Shown here piece by piece: positions 51,632-59,239 of a DNA stretch of 64,000 nucleotides. The notes under the pieces are model-generated. The model was not told the DNA's origin. It saw only the letters and a list, made by a program, of their open reading frames with translations, and did no database searches. The translations under genes were made by a program, and so were the position numbers. This stretch comes from an uncultured Collinsella sp. (GTDB lineage Bacteria > Actinomycetota > Coriobacteriia > Coriobacteriales > Coriobacteriaceae), in the NCBI GenBank assembly GCA_902470805.1, contig CABRHX010000011.1, positions 1 to 64,000 on the forward strand. The letters run 5' to 3'. How positions within the stretch are numbered: position 1 is the stretch's first letter; every line of letters starts with the position of its first letter.

Positions 51632-51692
51632 ACGTGTACGTCAGCCTCCAAACATGTCATTATTTGCAGCTTTTGGAGGCTGATGTACATGT
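51632..51692. repeat. Inverted repeat in the larC2-hisK divergent gap
   Basis: 21-bp arms (51632-51652 and 51672-51692) match except at two positions; the core is TCAGCCTCCAAA / TTTGGAGGCTGA. The gap 51485-51824 holds no other recognised feature. Confidence 0.75.
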
Positions 51693-51824
51693 TTTGAGAG
51701 CGCAAGCGAGGCCGCACCGCGCGTCGCGCAGCCTTTCCAATCGATTTCGGCCCCCGGCGTGTCCGGCGTGTTGAGAGCTGCGCCATTACAATGAAGCGGA
51801 TTCGCTTGACGCAAAGGAGCCGCC

Positions 51825-52736
51825 ATGTCTGCTTGCCCGCTGGTCGATTGCCACACCCACACCTCGTTCTCGGACGGACACGCCTCGTTTGAGGACAACG
51901 TTCGCGCCGCCGCTGCGGCCGGCTGCCAGGTCATGGTCTCGACCGACCACCTCACCCTGCCTGCCAGCATGGACGCCAACTGCGAAGTGCAAGTTGTCGA
52001 GGGCGACCTGACGGCGCATCGCCTGGCATTTGAGGACGCCTGCAAGCTCGCCGCGCAGATCACGCCGGAGCTCGAGCTTATCTATGGCTTTGAATGCGAT
52101 TGGTACGAGGGCTGCGAGCCTTTGGTTGAGCGCTGGTCCCAGGGCGCCGTCGTACGCCTGGGCAGCGTGCATTGGATTGGTAACCCGGGCGATATTGCGG
52201 CCGGCGCTGCGGGCACGGCGGGAACGGAGGACGTCGCTCGTCCCGATACGCCCGATTCGCGCTGCGGTTGGATCGACGACGACACCAACCTGCACGTTTG
52301 GGAAAACCTGGGGGTACGCGGCGTGTGGGAGCGCTACGTCGACGACTGGTGCCGTGCTTGCGAAAGCCCACTCAACTTCGATGTGATGGCCCATCCCGAC
52401 CTGGTCATGCGCTTTTCGAAGGAGGGCTTTGCGCCCGATTTTGACCCCGTGCCGTTCTGGGAGCAGATGGCAGAGTGTGCGCACGACACGGGCCACCGCG
52501 TTGAGGTCTCGACCGCTGCACCGCGCAAGGGCTTGGACGACTACTACCCCGCGACCGGCCTTTTGCGCTGCTTTGCCCATGCCGAAGTGCCGATTACCTT
52601 TGGTTCGGACGCACACCGCGCCTGCGACATCTGCTGGAATATCCGCGAGGCCCAAGCCCACGCCTACGACTGCGGTTATCGAACCTTCGACATACCCCAC
52701 GCCACCGGCGAATGGGAGCCCATGTTCCTCGCCTAG
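51825..52736 (+). CDS. hisK: Histidinol-phosphatase, PHP family
   Basis: 303 residues. The PHP metal motifs are DCHTHTSFSDGH at the N-terminus, STDH, GFECDW, GSVHWIG, MAHPDLV, and GSDAHRA near the end. It removes phosphate from histidinol phosphate, the step missing from the adjacent minus-strand his operon, and converges with that operon. AAAGGAG precedes the ATG. General PHP phosphatase activity is the alternative, but the location argues for histidine synthesis. Confidence 0.92.
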   Translation: MSACPLVDCHTHTSFSDGHASFEDNVRAAAAAGCQVMVSTDHLTLPASMDANCEVQVVEGDLTAHRLAFEDACKLAAQITPELELIYGFECDWYEGCEPLVERWSQGAVVRLGSVHWIGNPGDIAAGAAGTAGTEDVARPDTPDSRCGWIDDDTNLHVWENLGVRGVWERYVDDWCRACESPLNFDVMAHPDLVMRFSKEGFAPDFDPVPFWEQMAECAHDTGHRVEVSTAAPRKGLDDYYPATGLLRCFAHAEVPITFGSDAHRACDICWNIREAQAHAYDCGYRTFDIPHATGEWEPMFLA

Positions 52737-52748
52737 CCATCCCTTCAT

Positions 52749-52817
52749 AAGTTGCGGTGAAATAGGGATTGTTTTGCCTGATGAAGCGCTTAAACAGTCC
52801 CTATTTCACCGCAACTT
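52749..52817. repeat. Intergenic palindrome family A, copy 3
   Basis: Left arm 52749-52771 and right arm 52795-52817 are the same as copy 1 except for one base. It lies 12 bp after the hisK stop. Confidence 0.85.
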
Positions 52818-52840
52818 CCATGGGTCCGTTACACCGGCAA

Positions 52841-52888
52841 AGACCGTCCCAAACGACTAGTCGTTTAAGAACGTCCCCAATGACTAGT
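52841..52888. repeat. Intergenic palindrome family C, copy 2
   Basis: Contains ACCGTCCCAAACGACTAGTC, then GTTTAAGAACGTCCCC and AATGACTAGT. The stop codon of hisE (52884-52886) lies inside its last ACTAGT. Confidence 0.75.
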
Positions 52889-53201
52889 GGCGGCGAGCGT
52901 TGAGTTCGCCGGCCAGTTCGTCGAGGGTGACGCCGTAGCGCTCAAGGGTTACGAGCAGGTGATAGACCAGGTCGCCGGCCTCGTAGCGGATGTGGTCGTG
53001 ATCGTTATCCTTGCAAGCCATGATGACCTCGCTCGCCTCTTCGGCAAGCTTCTTGAGCAGCTCGTCCTCGACATCGGTCAGCAGACGAGCGGTGTAGCTC
53101 TCCTGCGGCGATGCATCACAACGACCGTGAATCACCTCGGCCAGACCCGTCAGCGTCTCGCCGATATTTCCATCCTGAACGTTTGCGGTGCGCACACCCA
53201 T
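52884..53201 (-). CDS. hisE: Phosphoribosyl-ATP diphosphatase
   Basis: 105 residues, the MazG-like all-helical HisE. SYTARLLTD, EEASEVIMA and RYEAGDLVYHLLV carry the acidic metal site. Second step of histidine synthesis. It is the last gene of the operon, and its TAG stop lies inside a family-C repeat. AAAGGA precedes the ATG. Confidence 0.95.
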   Translation of the reverse strand: MGVRTANVQDGNIGETLTGLAEVIHGRCDASPQESYTARLLTDVEDELLKKLAEEASEVIMACKDNDHDHIRYEAGDLVYHLLVTLERYGVTLDELAGELNARRH

Positions 53202-53247
53202 GGTTCAATCCTTTCTGGTTGGCCAAGCGCCTAGTCAAGCGCCCGCC

Positions 53248-53577
53248 CTACGCGAGTTTCTTAAAGAAGCAGGTACGGTTGCCGGTGTGGCAAGCCGGGC
53301 CCGGAGAGTCAACCTTGACCAGCAGCGTATCGTTATCGCAGTCGGCCCAAAGCTCCTTGACCTCCTGCATATTGCCGCTCGTCGCGCCCTTGTTCCAGAG
53401 CTCCTGGCGGCTGCGGCTCCAAAACCACGTGGTCCCGGTCTTGAGCGTCAGCCCCACCGACTCCTCGTTCATCCAAGCAACCATAAGCACCTCACCGGTG
53501 TCATATTGCTGAACCACACAAGGGATCAATCCTTTGGCGTCGTATTTAAGATCCGCTGGAGTAGTAATTTCTCTCAT
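53248..53577 (-). CDS. hisI: Phosphoribosyl-AMP cyclohydrolase
   Basis: 109 residues from ATG 53577; the frame opens earlier inside a repeat. GLIPCVVQQYDTGEVLMVAW, WSRSRQELWNKG (SRS-x-x-LW-KG), DCDNDTLL and CHTGNRTCF hold the Zn and Mg ligands. It is a separate HisI, not fused to HisE. It lies behind a large hairpin (53612-53714) that separates it from hisF. Confidence 0.95.
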   Translation of the reverse strand: MREITTPADLKYDAKGLIPCVVQQYDTGEVLMVAWMNEESVGLTLKTGTTWFWSRSRQELWNKGATSGNMQEVKELWADCDNDTLLVKVDSPGPACHTGNRTCFFKKLA

Positions 53578-53611
53578 TTCAATTCCCCAATTTAAACATC
53601 GCCGGTCGGCG

Positions 53612-53714
53612 AGGGTTGTCCAGGTGCCCGAGATTCCGAGCGACAAGCCCGACGACGCGTACTTAAGTACGCGAGGAGGGTTGGAGCCGGAAGGTCGGGT
53701 GCCTGGGCAAGCCG
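53612..53714. repeat. Large imperfect hairpin with TTAA centre inside the his operon
   Basis: Outer arms 53620-53638 and 53688-53706 (CCAGGTGCCCGAGATTCCG against CGGAAGGTCGGGTGCCTGG) match imperfectly. The centre is an 18-bp perfect palindrome CGCGTACTTAAGTACGCG (53656-53673). It fills the gap between hisF and hisI. The plan resembles the element at 24699-24807. Confidence 0.7.
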
Positions 53715-53719
53715 CAGCA

Positions 53720-54502
53720 TTAGCAGTCCAGCCTCACAGGAATACCTTGAGAGGCCATATACTCTTTGACTTCGCGAATGCTGAAGGTTCCAAAGTGAAA
53801 GACGCTCGCCGCCAACACGGCATCGGCCTCGCCCTCAATCACACCCTCGGCGAAATGCTCGAGCGTGCCCACGCCGCCGCTCGCAATCACCGGAATCGGC
53901 ACCGCGCGGGCCACGGCGCGGGTGAGCGCCAGGTCAAAGCCGGCCTTGGTGCCGTCGCGATCCATACTGGTCAGTAGGATCTCGCCGGCACCGCGACGAG
54001 CCGCTTCCTCGGCCCACGCCACCGCGTCGATACCCGTGGCGTTGCGACCGCCCGCCGTGAAGACCTCCCACTTGTCGGCACCGGATGCGCCGGGCAAACC
54101 AACGCGCTTGGCATCGATCGCCACGACCACGGCCTGGCTGCCAAACGCCGCGGCAGCCTGGCTAATCAACGACGGGTCGCGCACGGCCGCCGAGTTGAGC
54201 GACACCTTGTCGGCACCGGCGGCAACCATGGTGCGCATGCCCGCCAGGTCGCGAAATCCGCCGCCCACGGTATAGGGAATGGCCAGCTCCTCGGCCGCAT
54301 GCGCCGCCATCTCGATAGTCGTCGCGCGGTTATCGCTCGTGGCGGTAATGTCCAGGAAGACGACCTCGTCCGCACCCTCGCGGTCGTAGGCGCGCGCCAA
54401 CTCCACCGGATCGCCCGCATCGCGCAAGCTCACAAAGTTGACGCCCTTAACCACACGGCCGTCCTTGACGTCCAGACAGGGAATCACGCGTTTGGTAAGC
54501 AT
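53720..54502 (-). CDS. hisF: Imidazole glycerol phosphate synthase cyclase subunit
   Basis: 260 residues, (beta/alpha)8 barrel. The catalytic Asp residues are in CLDVKDGRVVKG and TSMDRDGTKAGFD; NSAAVRDPSLI and IASGGVGTLEHF bind phosphate. It joins with HisH to make IGP and AICAR. It starts four bases after hisA. Confidence 0.96.
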   Translation of the reverse strand: MLTKRVIPCLDVKDGRVVKGVNFVSLRDAGDPVELARAYDREGADEVVFLDITATSDNRATTIEMAAHAAEELAIPYTVGGGFRDLAGMRTMVAAGADKVSLNSAAVRDPSLISQAAAAFGSQAVVVAIDAKRVGLPGASGADKWEVFTAGGRNATGIDAVAWAEEAARRGAGEILLTSMDRDGTKAGFDLALTRAVARAVPIPVIASGGVGTLEHFAEGVIEGEADAVLAASVFHFGTFSIREVKEYMASQGIPVRLDC

Positions 54503-54505
54503 GGG

Positions 54506-55249
54506 CTACTCCTCCCCTCGGGCGGCGACCAGTGCCTGGGCCAGCGTAAAGTTGCCCTCGTAGAGCGCACGGCCGGTAATGGCACCCTCAATAGCATCCT
54601 CACCCGCCGCAGCTAGCGCGCGAATGTCGTCGAGCGTAGAGATGCCGCCCGAAGCCACGACAGGAAAGCCCGCGACCTTGGCAACATGGCGATACGCCGC
54701 CACATCGATGCCCGTCTGCATGCCATCGCGCGCGATGTCGGTATACACCAGATGCTTAAAGCCCAGCTCGGAAAGCTGCGCCACGGCATCGTCGAGCGCC
54801 ACACCCGCGCCGTCGCGCCAGCCGTTCACCTTGACCTGGCCGTCGCGTGCGGCAATGTCAGCCACCAACAGCTCGCCAAAGCCTTGGGCCGCCACCTCGG
54901 CAAAACCCGGCTCGGTCACCAGCACGGTACCCAGTGCGATGCGGTGAGCACCGTAGCCGGCAAGTTCGTCGATGCGCGCAAGCGAGCGAACGCCGCCGCC
55001 CACGTCCACGGACAGACCGTCGACGCCGCAGATAGCCTTAATCGCCGCCGAGTTGGCAGCGCAGGTGTTCTCGTCCTCGCCAAAGGCAGCGGACAGGTCG
55101 ACGACGTGCACCCAGTTCGCGCCCTGCTCGGCAAACGAGCGGGCAACGGCCACGGGGTCGTCGGAATATACCTTGCAGCGGCTGCGGTCGCCGCGCTCCA
55201 GGCGCACGACCTTGCCGCCGATCAGATCGATTGCGGGAAACAGGATCAT
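54506..55249 (-). CDS. hisA: Phosphoribosylformimino-AICAR phosphate isomerase
   Basis: 247 residues, the HisF-like barrel. AIDLIGGKVVRLERGD, VDVGGGVRS, YTDIARDGMQTGID and ASGGISTLDDI are the family marks, with catalytic Asp8 and the later Asp in TDIARDG. As in many actinobacteria it could also act on the Trp precursor (PriA); I see no proof. The start overlaps the hisH stop (ATGA). Confidence 0.94.
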   Translation of the reverse strand: MILFPAIDLIGGKVVRLERGDRSRCKVYSDDPVAVARSFAEQGANWVHVVDLSAAFGEDENTCAANSAAIKAICGVDGLSVDVGGGVRSLARIDELAGYGAHRIALGTVLVTEPGFAEVAAQGFGELLVADIAARDGQVKVNGWRDGAGVALDDAVAQLSELGFKHLVYTDIARDGMQTGIDVAAYRHVAKVAGFPVVASGGISTLDDIRALAAAGEDAIEGAITGRALYEGNFTLAQALVAARGEE

Positions 55250-55947
55250 CGGCCAGCCTCCTCGACGATGTTGACGAAGTTCTTAAGGATGCGCTGACCC
55301 AGCGCGGAGGATTTTTCGGGATGGAACTGGCATCCCCACACGTTGCCATGGCGCACGATGCACGGGAAACTCCGCGTATAGTGCGTGCGTGCCAGCACAT
55401 CGGCGGCATCGGCGTCGTCGGCCACCGCGTAACTGTGGGTGAAGTACATGTTGGCGCCCTCGGCAAAACCGGCAAGCAGCGGATCGGCCGCACCGGCGGA
55501 CGTCATGTGCACCTGGTCCCATCCCACGTGCGGCACCTTCAGGCGGCTCGACTCCAGGCGCGTGCATGAACCGCGCATAATGCCCAGCCCATCGACCCAA
55601 GGGCCGCCCGCCTGCTCGGGGGCACCGCCGTCCGCGGAAACGCCCTCGTCCACAGGCACGCCCTCGTTGCCGCGCTCAAAAAATAGCTGAAGTCCCAGGC
55701 AGATGCCGAGCAGCGGAGTTCCGGCGGCGACGGCATCGAGCACAGCCGCCCCCTCGCCGCTCTCGCGCATAAAGGCGATCGCGTCATAAAACGCGCCCAC
55801 GCCCGGGATAACCAGGCCGTCGGCGTTGCGGATCTGCTCCGGATCGTCCGACGCGAAGGCAGCGGCACCGGCGCGCGCAAGCCCGCGCACGACGCTCGAC
55901 AAGTTGCCCTTGTGGTAGTCGACCACCACGATCTTCGGTTCGCCCAC
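55246..55947 (-). CDS. hisH: Imidazole glycerol phosphate synthase glutaminase subunit
   Basis: 233 residues from GTG 55947, chosen because AGGGAGG lies five bases upstream; a TTG at 55971 would add eight residues. Class I glutaminase: PGVGAF oxyanion strand, GICLGLQLFFE nucleophile Cys, and the late His-x-Glu in CQFHPEKSS. A small Gly/Ala/Asp-rich insertion (VDEGVSADGGAPEQAGG) after the nucleophile loop is unusual. Confidence 0.94.
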   Translation of the reverse strand: MGEPKIVVVDYHKGNLSSVVRGLARAGAAAFASDDPEQIRNADGLVIPGVGAFYDAIAFMRESGEGAAVLDAVAAGTPLLGICLGLQLFFERGNEGVPVDEGVSADGGAPEQAGGPWVDGLGIMRGSCTRLESSRLKVPHVGWDQVHMTSAGAADPLLAGFAEGANMYFTHSYAVADDADAADVLARTHYTRSFPCIVRHGNVWGCQFHPEKSSALGQRILKNFVNIVEEAGR

Positions 55948-55971
55948 GCGACCCTCCCTTATCTCATTCAA

Positions 55972-55996
55972 AACCTGTCCTTTTTTGGCAGGTTAC
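55972..55996. repeat. Short hairpin of palindrome family D (copy 3)
   Basis: AACCTGTCC-TTTTTTG-GCAGGTT between hisB and hisH. It overlaps the last codons of hisB. Confidence 0.5.
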
Positions 55997-56580
55997 AGCG
56001 AGCCCTTGGTGCTGGGGATACCCTGCACGCGGGGATCGTGCTCGCAGGCGTGGCGCATCGTGCGGCCCACGGCCTTAAAGGCGGCCTCGATAATGTGGTG
56101 CGAGTTGCCGCCCGCCAGCTCGCGCACGTGCAGCGTGAGTTTGGCATCGCGTGCGAAGGCATAGAAGAACTCAACGGCCAGCTCGGTATCGAAGCCGCCC
56201 ACGCGCTCGGTCGGCATGGGCAGCTCGCAATAGGCCTGCCCGCGGCCCGAGATATCCACGGCGGCCATCACGAGCGTCTCGTCCATGGCGATCGCCGCGT
56301 CGGCAAAGCGCGTAATACCCGCCTTATCGCCCAGCGCCTGGCAAAACGCCTCGCCCAGTACAATACCCGTGTCCTCAACGGTATGGTGCGCGTCGACTTC
56401 CACGTCGCCTACCGCATGTACTGTCAAATCGAACAGGCCATGGCGACCAAAGGCGTTGAGCATATGGTCGAAAAACGGCACGCCGGTCGAGATATCGCAC
56501 ACGCCGCTCCCGTCCAGGTCGAGCTTTACGACAATGTCGGTCTCGCCCGTCTTGCGGGTCACCTCGGCATAGCGGTCCAT
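55993..56580 (-). CDS. hisB: Imidazoleglycerol-phosphate dehydratase
   Basis: 195 residues, the usual mono-functional dehydratase without a phosphatase domain. FFDHMLNAFGRHG, DAHHTVEDTGI and NSHHIIEAAFKA carry the Mn ligands. The missing phosphatase is supplied by hisK on the other strand. Its ATG directly follows the hisC stop. GGAGGAG is in the end of hisC. Confidence 0.96.
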   Translation of the reverse strand: MDRYAEVTRKTGETDIVVKLDLDGSGVCDISTGVPFFDHMLNAFGRHGLFDLTVHAVGDVEVDAHHTVEDTGIVLGEAFCQALGDKAGITRFADAAIAMDETLVMAAVDISGRGQAYCELPMPTERVGGFDTELAVEFFYAFARDAKLTLHVRELAGGNSHHIIEAAFKAVGRTMRHACEHDPRVQGIPSTKGSL

Positions 56581-57696
56581 CTACATCTCCTCCTTCACCA
56601 GCGCGGCAAACGCAGCCAGCACCTCGTCGTTTTCCTGTGGGGTGCCCACGGTAATGCGCAGGCAGTCTGCAAGGCCCGGCGCGTAGCTAAAGTCGCGCAC
56701 CAAAATTGAATACTCGTCGCGCAGGCGCTCGCGCACGCGCGTGGCGTGCGGTGTGCGCACAAGCACAAAGTTTGCAGCGCTCGGCCATGCCTCCACGGGC
56801 ATGCCCTCGGCAGCCATCGCGCGCAGGGCGCACAGCTCACGCTCGCGCTCGAATGCAACCTGTGCCACCACGGGCGCATACGCATCCCGGGCACGCACGC
56901 AGGCAAGCGCGGCTGCCTGGCTCAGCACATTGACCGAATAGATCTGGCGAATCGCCGCGAACACGTCGATGACCTCGGGTGCCGCGATCACATAACCCAG
57001 ACGCGCGCCGGCGGCGCCAAACGCCTTGGACAGCGTATGCAGAATCACCAGGTTGGGATGCTCGGCGATAAGGCCTTGCGCCGTGGTGGCCGCGCCAAAC
57101 GAATCGTCGGCGAACTCAACGTAGGCCTCGTCGACCATTACCATGCCGGGGCACGCATCGCAAAGCGCCGCGACAAAGTCGAGCGGTGCCACGTCACCCG
57201 TGGGGTTATTGGGCGAGGTCACGATTGCCAGGTTGCACTCGGGCGCCGCCGCGAGCACGGCCGCCTGGTCGAGCTCAAAGGTCGCGGGGTCGCGCCACAC
57301 GTCGCGCACCTCGGTCTGGCAGAGCGACGCAAAGAACGCGTACTCGCTAAAGCACGGCGGGCAGTTGAGCAGGGTCCGTCCCGCGCCGCCAAACGCCAGC
57401 AGGTAGTTATAGAGCAGCTCGTCACCGCCGTTACCCACGCAGACATTCTCGCGCGCCACACCATGCCAAGCGGCAAGCTCGTCGCGCAGGTCGTTGGACA
57501 TGGGATCGGGGTAGCGGTTGAGCGGTGTGGCAGCCAGGACGGCGTCGACCGCCTCGCGCACGCCAGCCGGCACGGGATAGGTGTTCTCGTTGGCCGAAAG
57601 GTTGATGCGCGTGGGCGTAAAGTTGGGATCGTAAGGCTCAATACCGGCCAGGTAAGGCTGGATGAGCTCCTTCATGCGGGGCGTCAGCTCGGCCAT
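56581..57696 (-). CDS. hisC: Histidinol-phosphate aminotransferase
   Basis: 371 residues from ATG 57696 (GAGGAGG upstream). PLP enzyme with NENTYP, TSPNNPTGDV, VDEAYVEFA and the Schiff-base Lys in HTLSKAFGAAGARLGY. It makes L-histidinol phosphate. The start lies just after the hisD stop. Confidence 0.95.
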   Translation of the reverse strand: MAELTPRMKELIQPYLAGIEPYDPNFTPTRINLSANENTYPVPAGVREAVDAVLAATPLNRYPDPMSNDLRDELAAWHGVARENVCVGNGGDELLYNYLLAFGGAGRTLLNCPPCFSEYAFFASLCQTEVRDVWRDPATFELDQAAVLAAAPECNLAIVTSPNNPTGDVAPLDFVAALCDACPGMVMVDEAYVEFADDSFGAATTAQGLIAEHPNLVILHTLSKAFGAAGARLGYVIAAPEVIDVFAAIRQIYSVNVLSQAAALACVRARDAYAPVVAQVAFERERELCALRAMAAEGMPVEAWPSAANFVLVRTPHATRVRERLRDEYSILVRDFSYAPGLADCLRITVGTPQENDEVLAAFAALVKEEM

Positions 57697-57697
57697 A

Positions 57698-59134
57698 TTA
57701 GGCCTCCTCGACGACCGCGCCAGCACCATTCGCGCCTGCAGCCGCCAGGTCCACGCCCTCGGCAACCGTCGCCACGGCGTCGCCCGGCCAGGCGACCTTG
57801 GTCAGGTCGGCTGCGGCCAGAGACTCGGCGCTCACGGCATCCTCGCCCTGCTCCAGCACACGGCGACGCAGAGCGGCAGAGAGCGCGTGCGCCCACAGGC
57901 CCTCGGCCTCGGCCAGACGCTGTGTGGCGGGTGCATCGGAGAGCAGGCCTTCGGGCGTATAGCAAATGACACTCGAGCGCTTAACGAACTCTTCGACCGA
58001 AAGCGGGTTGGAGAACATGGCCGTGCCACCGGTCGGCAGCGTGTGATTGGGGCCGGCAACGTAATCGCCGAGCGGCTCGGAGCTCCAGGCGCCCACAAAG
58101 ATAGCGCCGGCGTTACGAATACCGCCGAGCAGGCCCATCGCATCCTTGCAGTGCAGCTCCAGGTGCTCGGGGGCCACGGTGTTCACGGCCTCGGCAGCGG
58201 CGGCCATGTCGGCGGCCACCACGATGGTGCCCTCATTGTCGAGCGAGGCACGCGTGATCTCGGCACGCGGCGACTGCGCGACCAGGATATCGATGCCGGC
58301 CTCGACCTCGCGCGCAAACTGCTCATCGCAGGTCACCAGATAGCAGGCTGCCAGCGGATCGTGCTCGGCCTGAGCCATCAGGTCGGCCGCGACCACCATA
58401 GGCTTGGCCGTGGCATCGGCCAGCACGCAGACCTCGGAGGGACCGGCGACCATGTCGATACCCACGTCGCCCGAGACAATCTGCTTGGCAGCGGCGACAA
58501 AGGCGTTGCCCGGGCCGGTGATTTTGTCGACGCGCGGAATGGTCTCGGTACCGTACGCCAGTGCGGCCACGGCCTGGGCGCCGCCCACCATATAGATCTC
58601 GTCCACGCCGCCGAGTTTAGCGGCCGCGAGCGTATACGGGCTAATCAGTCCATCCTTTTGCGGCGGGGTCACCATAACCACGCGTTTGACGCCGGCCACC
58701 TTGGCGGGAATGGCGTTCATAAGCACGGTGGAAGGGTACTGCGCGCGACCGCCCGGCACATAGATGCCGGCCGCCGCGAGCGGGGTCACCTTAACGCCGA
58801 GCATGGTGCCGTCCGCACGCGTGGTAAACCAGCTCTGCTCGACCTCGCGCTGGTGGAACTCGCGAATCTGGCGTGCAGCCTTTTCGAGCGCCGCGACAAA
58901 GGCGGGATCAAGGCCTTCGAGCGCGGCATCGATCTGCTCTTGCGGCAAACGGAAGCTCTGCAGTTCAACGCCGTCAAAACGCTGACAGTAGTCGCGCACC
59001 GCGGCATCGCCATTGGCGCGCACGTTGGCCACGATATCGCGGGCGGCGTCGACGATGTTTTGCGGCAGCACGCCCTTGCGGTTGAGCTGGTTGGTAACGA
59101 GGCGCTCACCGGGAGCAAGCTTGATGGTCTTCAT
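57698..59134 (-). CDS. hisD: Histidinol dehydrogenase
   Basis: 478 residues. Zn enzyme for the last two oxidations to histidine. VYVPGGRAQYPST, GPGNAFVAAAK, MVAGPSEVCVLAD and the late HTLPTGGTAMFS are typical. The C-terminus extends about 45 residues past the usual end with an Ala-rich tail. The 105-bp gap to hisZG has no terminator. Confidence 0.96.
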   Translation of the reverse strand: MKTIKLAPGERLVTNQLNRKGVLPQNIVDAARDIVANVRANGDAAVRDYCQRFDGVELQSFRLPQEQIDAALEGLDPAFVAALEKAARQIREFHQREVEQSWFTTRADGTMLGVKVTPLAAAGIYVPGGRAQYPSTVLMNAIPAKVAGVKRVVMVTPPQKDGLISPYTLAAAKLGGVDEIYMVGGAQAVAALAYGTETIPRVDKITGPGNAFVAAAKQIVSGDVGIDMVAGPSEVCVLADATAKPMVVAADLMAQAEHDPLAACYLVTCDEQFAREVEAGIDILVAQSPRAEITRASLDNEGTIVVAADMAAAAEAVNTVAPEHLELHCKDAMGLLGGIRNAGAIFVGAWSSEPLGDYVAGPNHTLPTGGTAMFSNPLSVEEFVKRSSVICYTPEGLLSDAPATQRLAEAEGLWAHALSAALRRRVLEQGEDAVSAESLAAADLTKVAWPGDAVATVAEGVDLAAAGANGAGAVVEEA

Positions 59135-59239
59135 TTCGGTATCCCCTATCGGTCGAGGTTGTGTTCGAAAAACGAGAGGCCGGACGGCGGCGCCAGTCGG
59201 CCCGCAGCCCGGACGTTGGGGCGCCCGTGAGTGCTCGCG

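Noticed and set aside
5998..56000. Recurring palindromes considered as a dispersed CRISPR-like array
   Set aside because: Copies are single, kilobases apart, with no regular spacers or cas genes.
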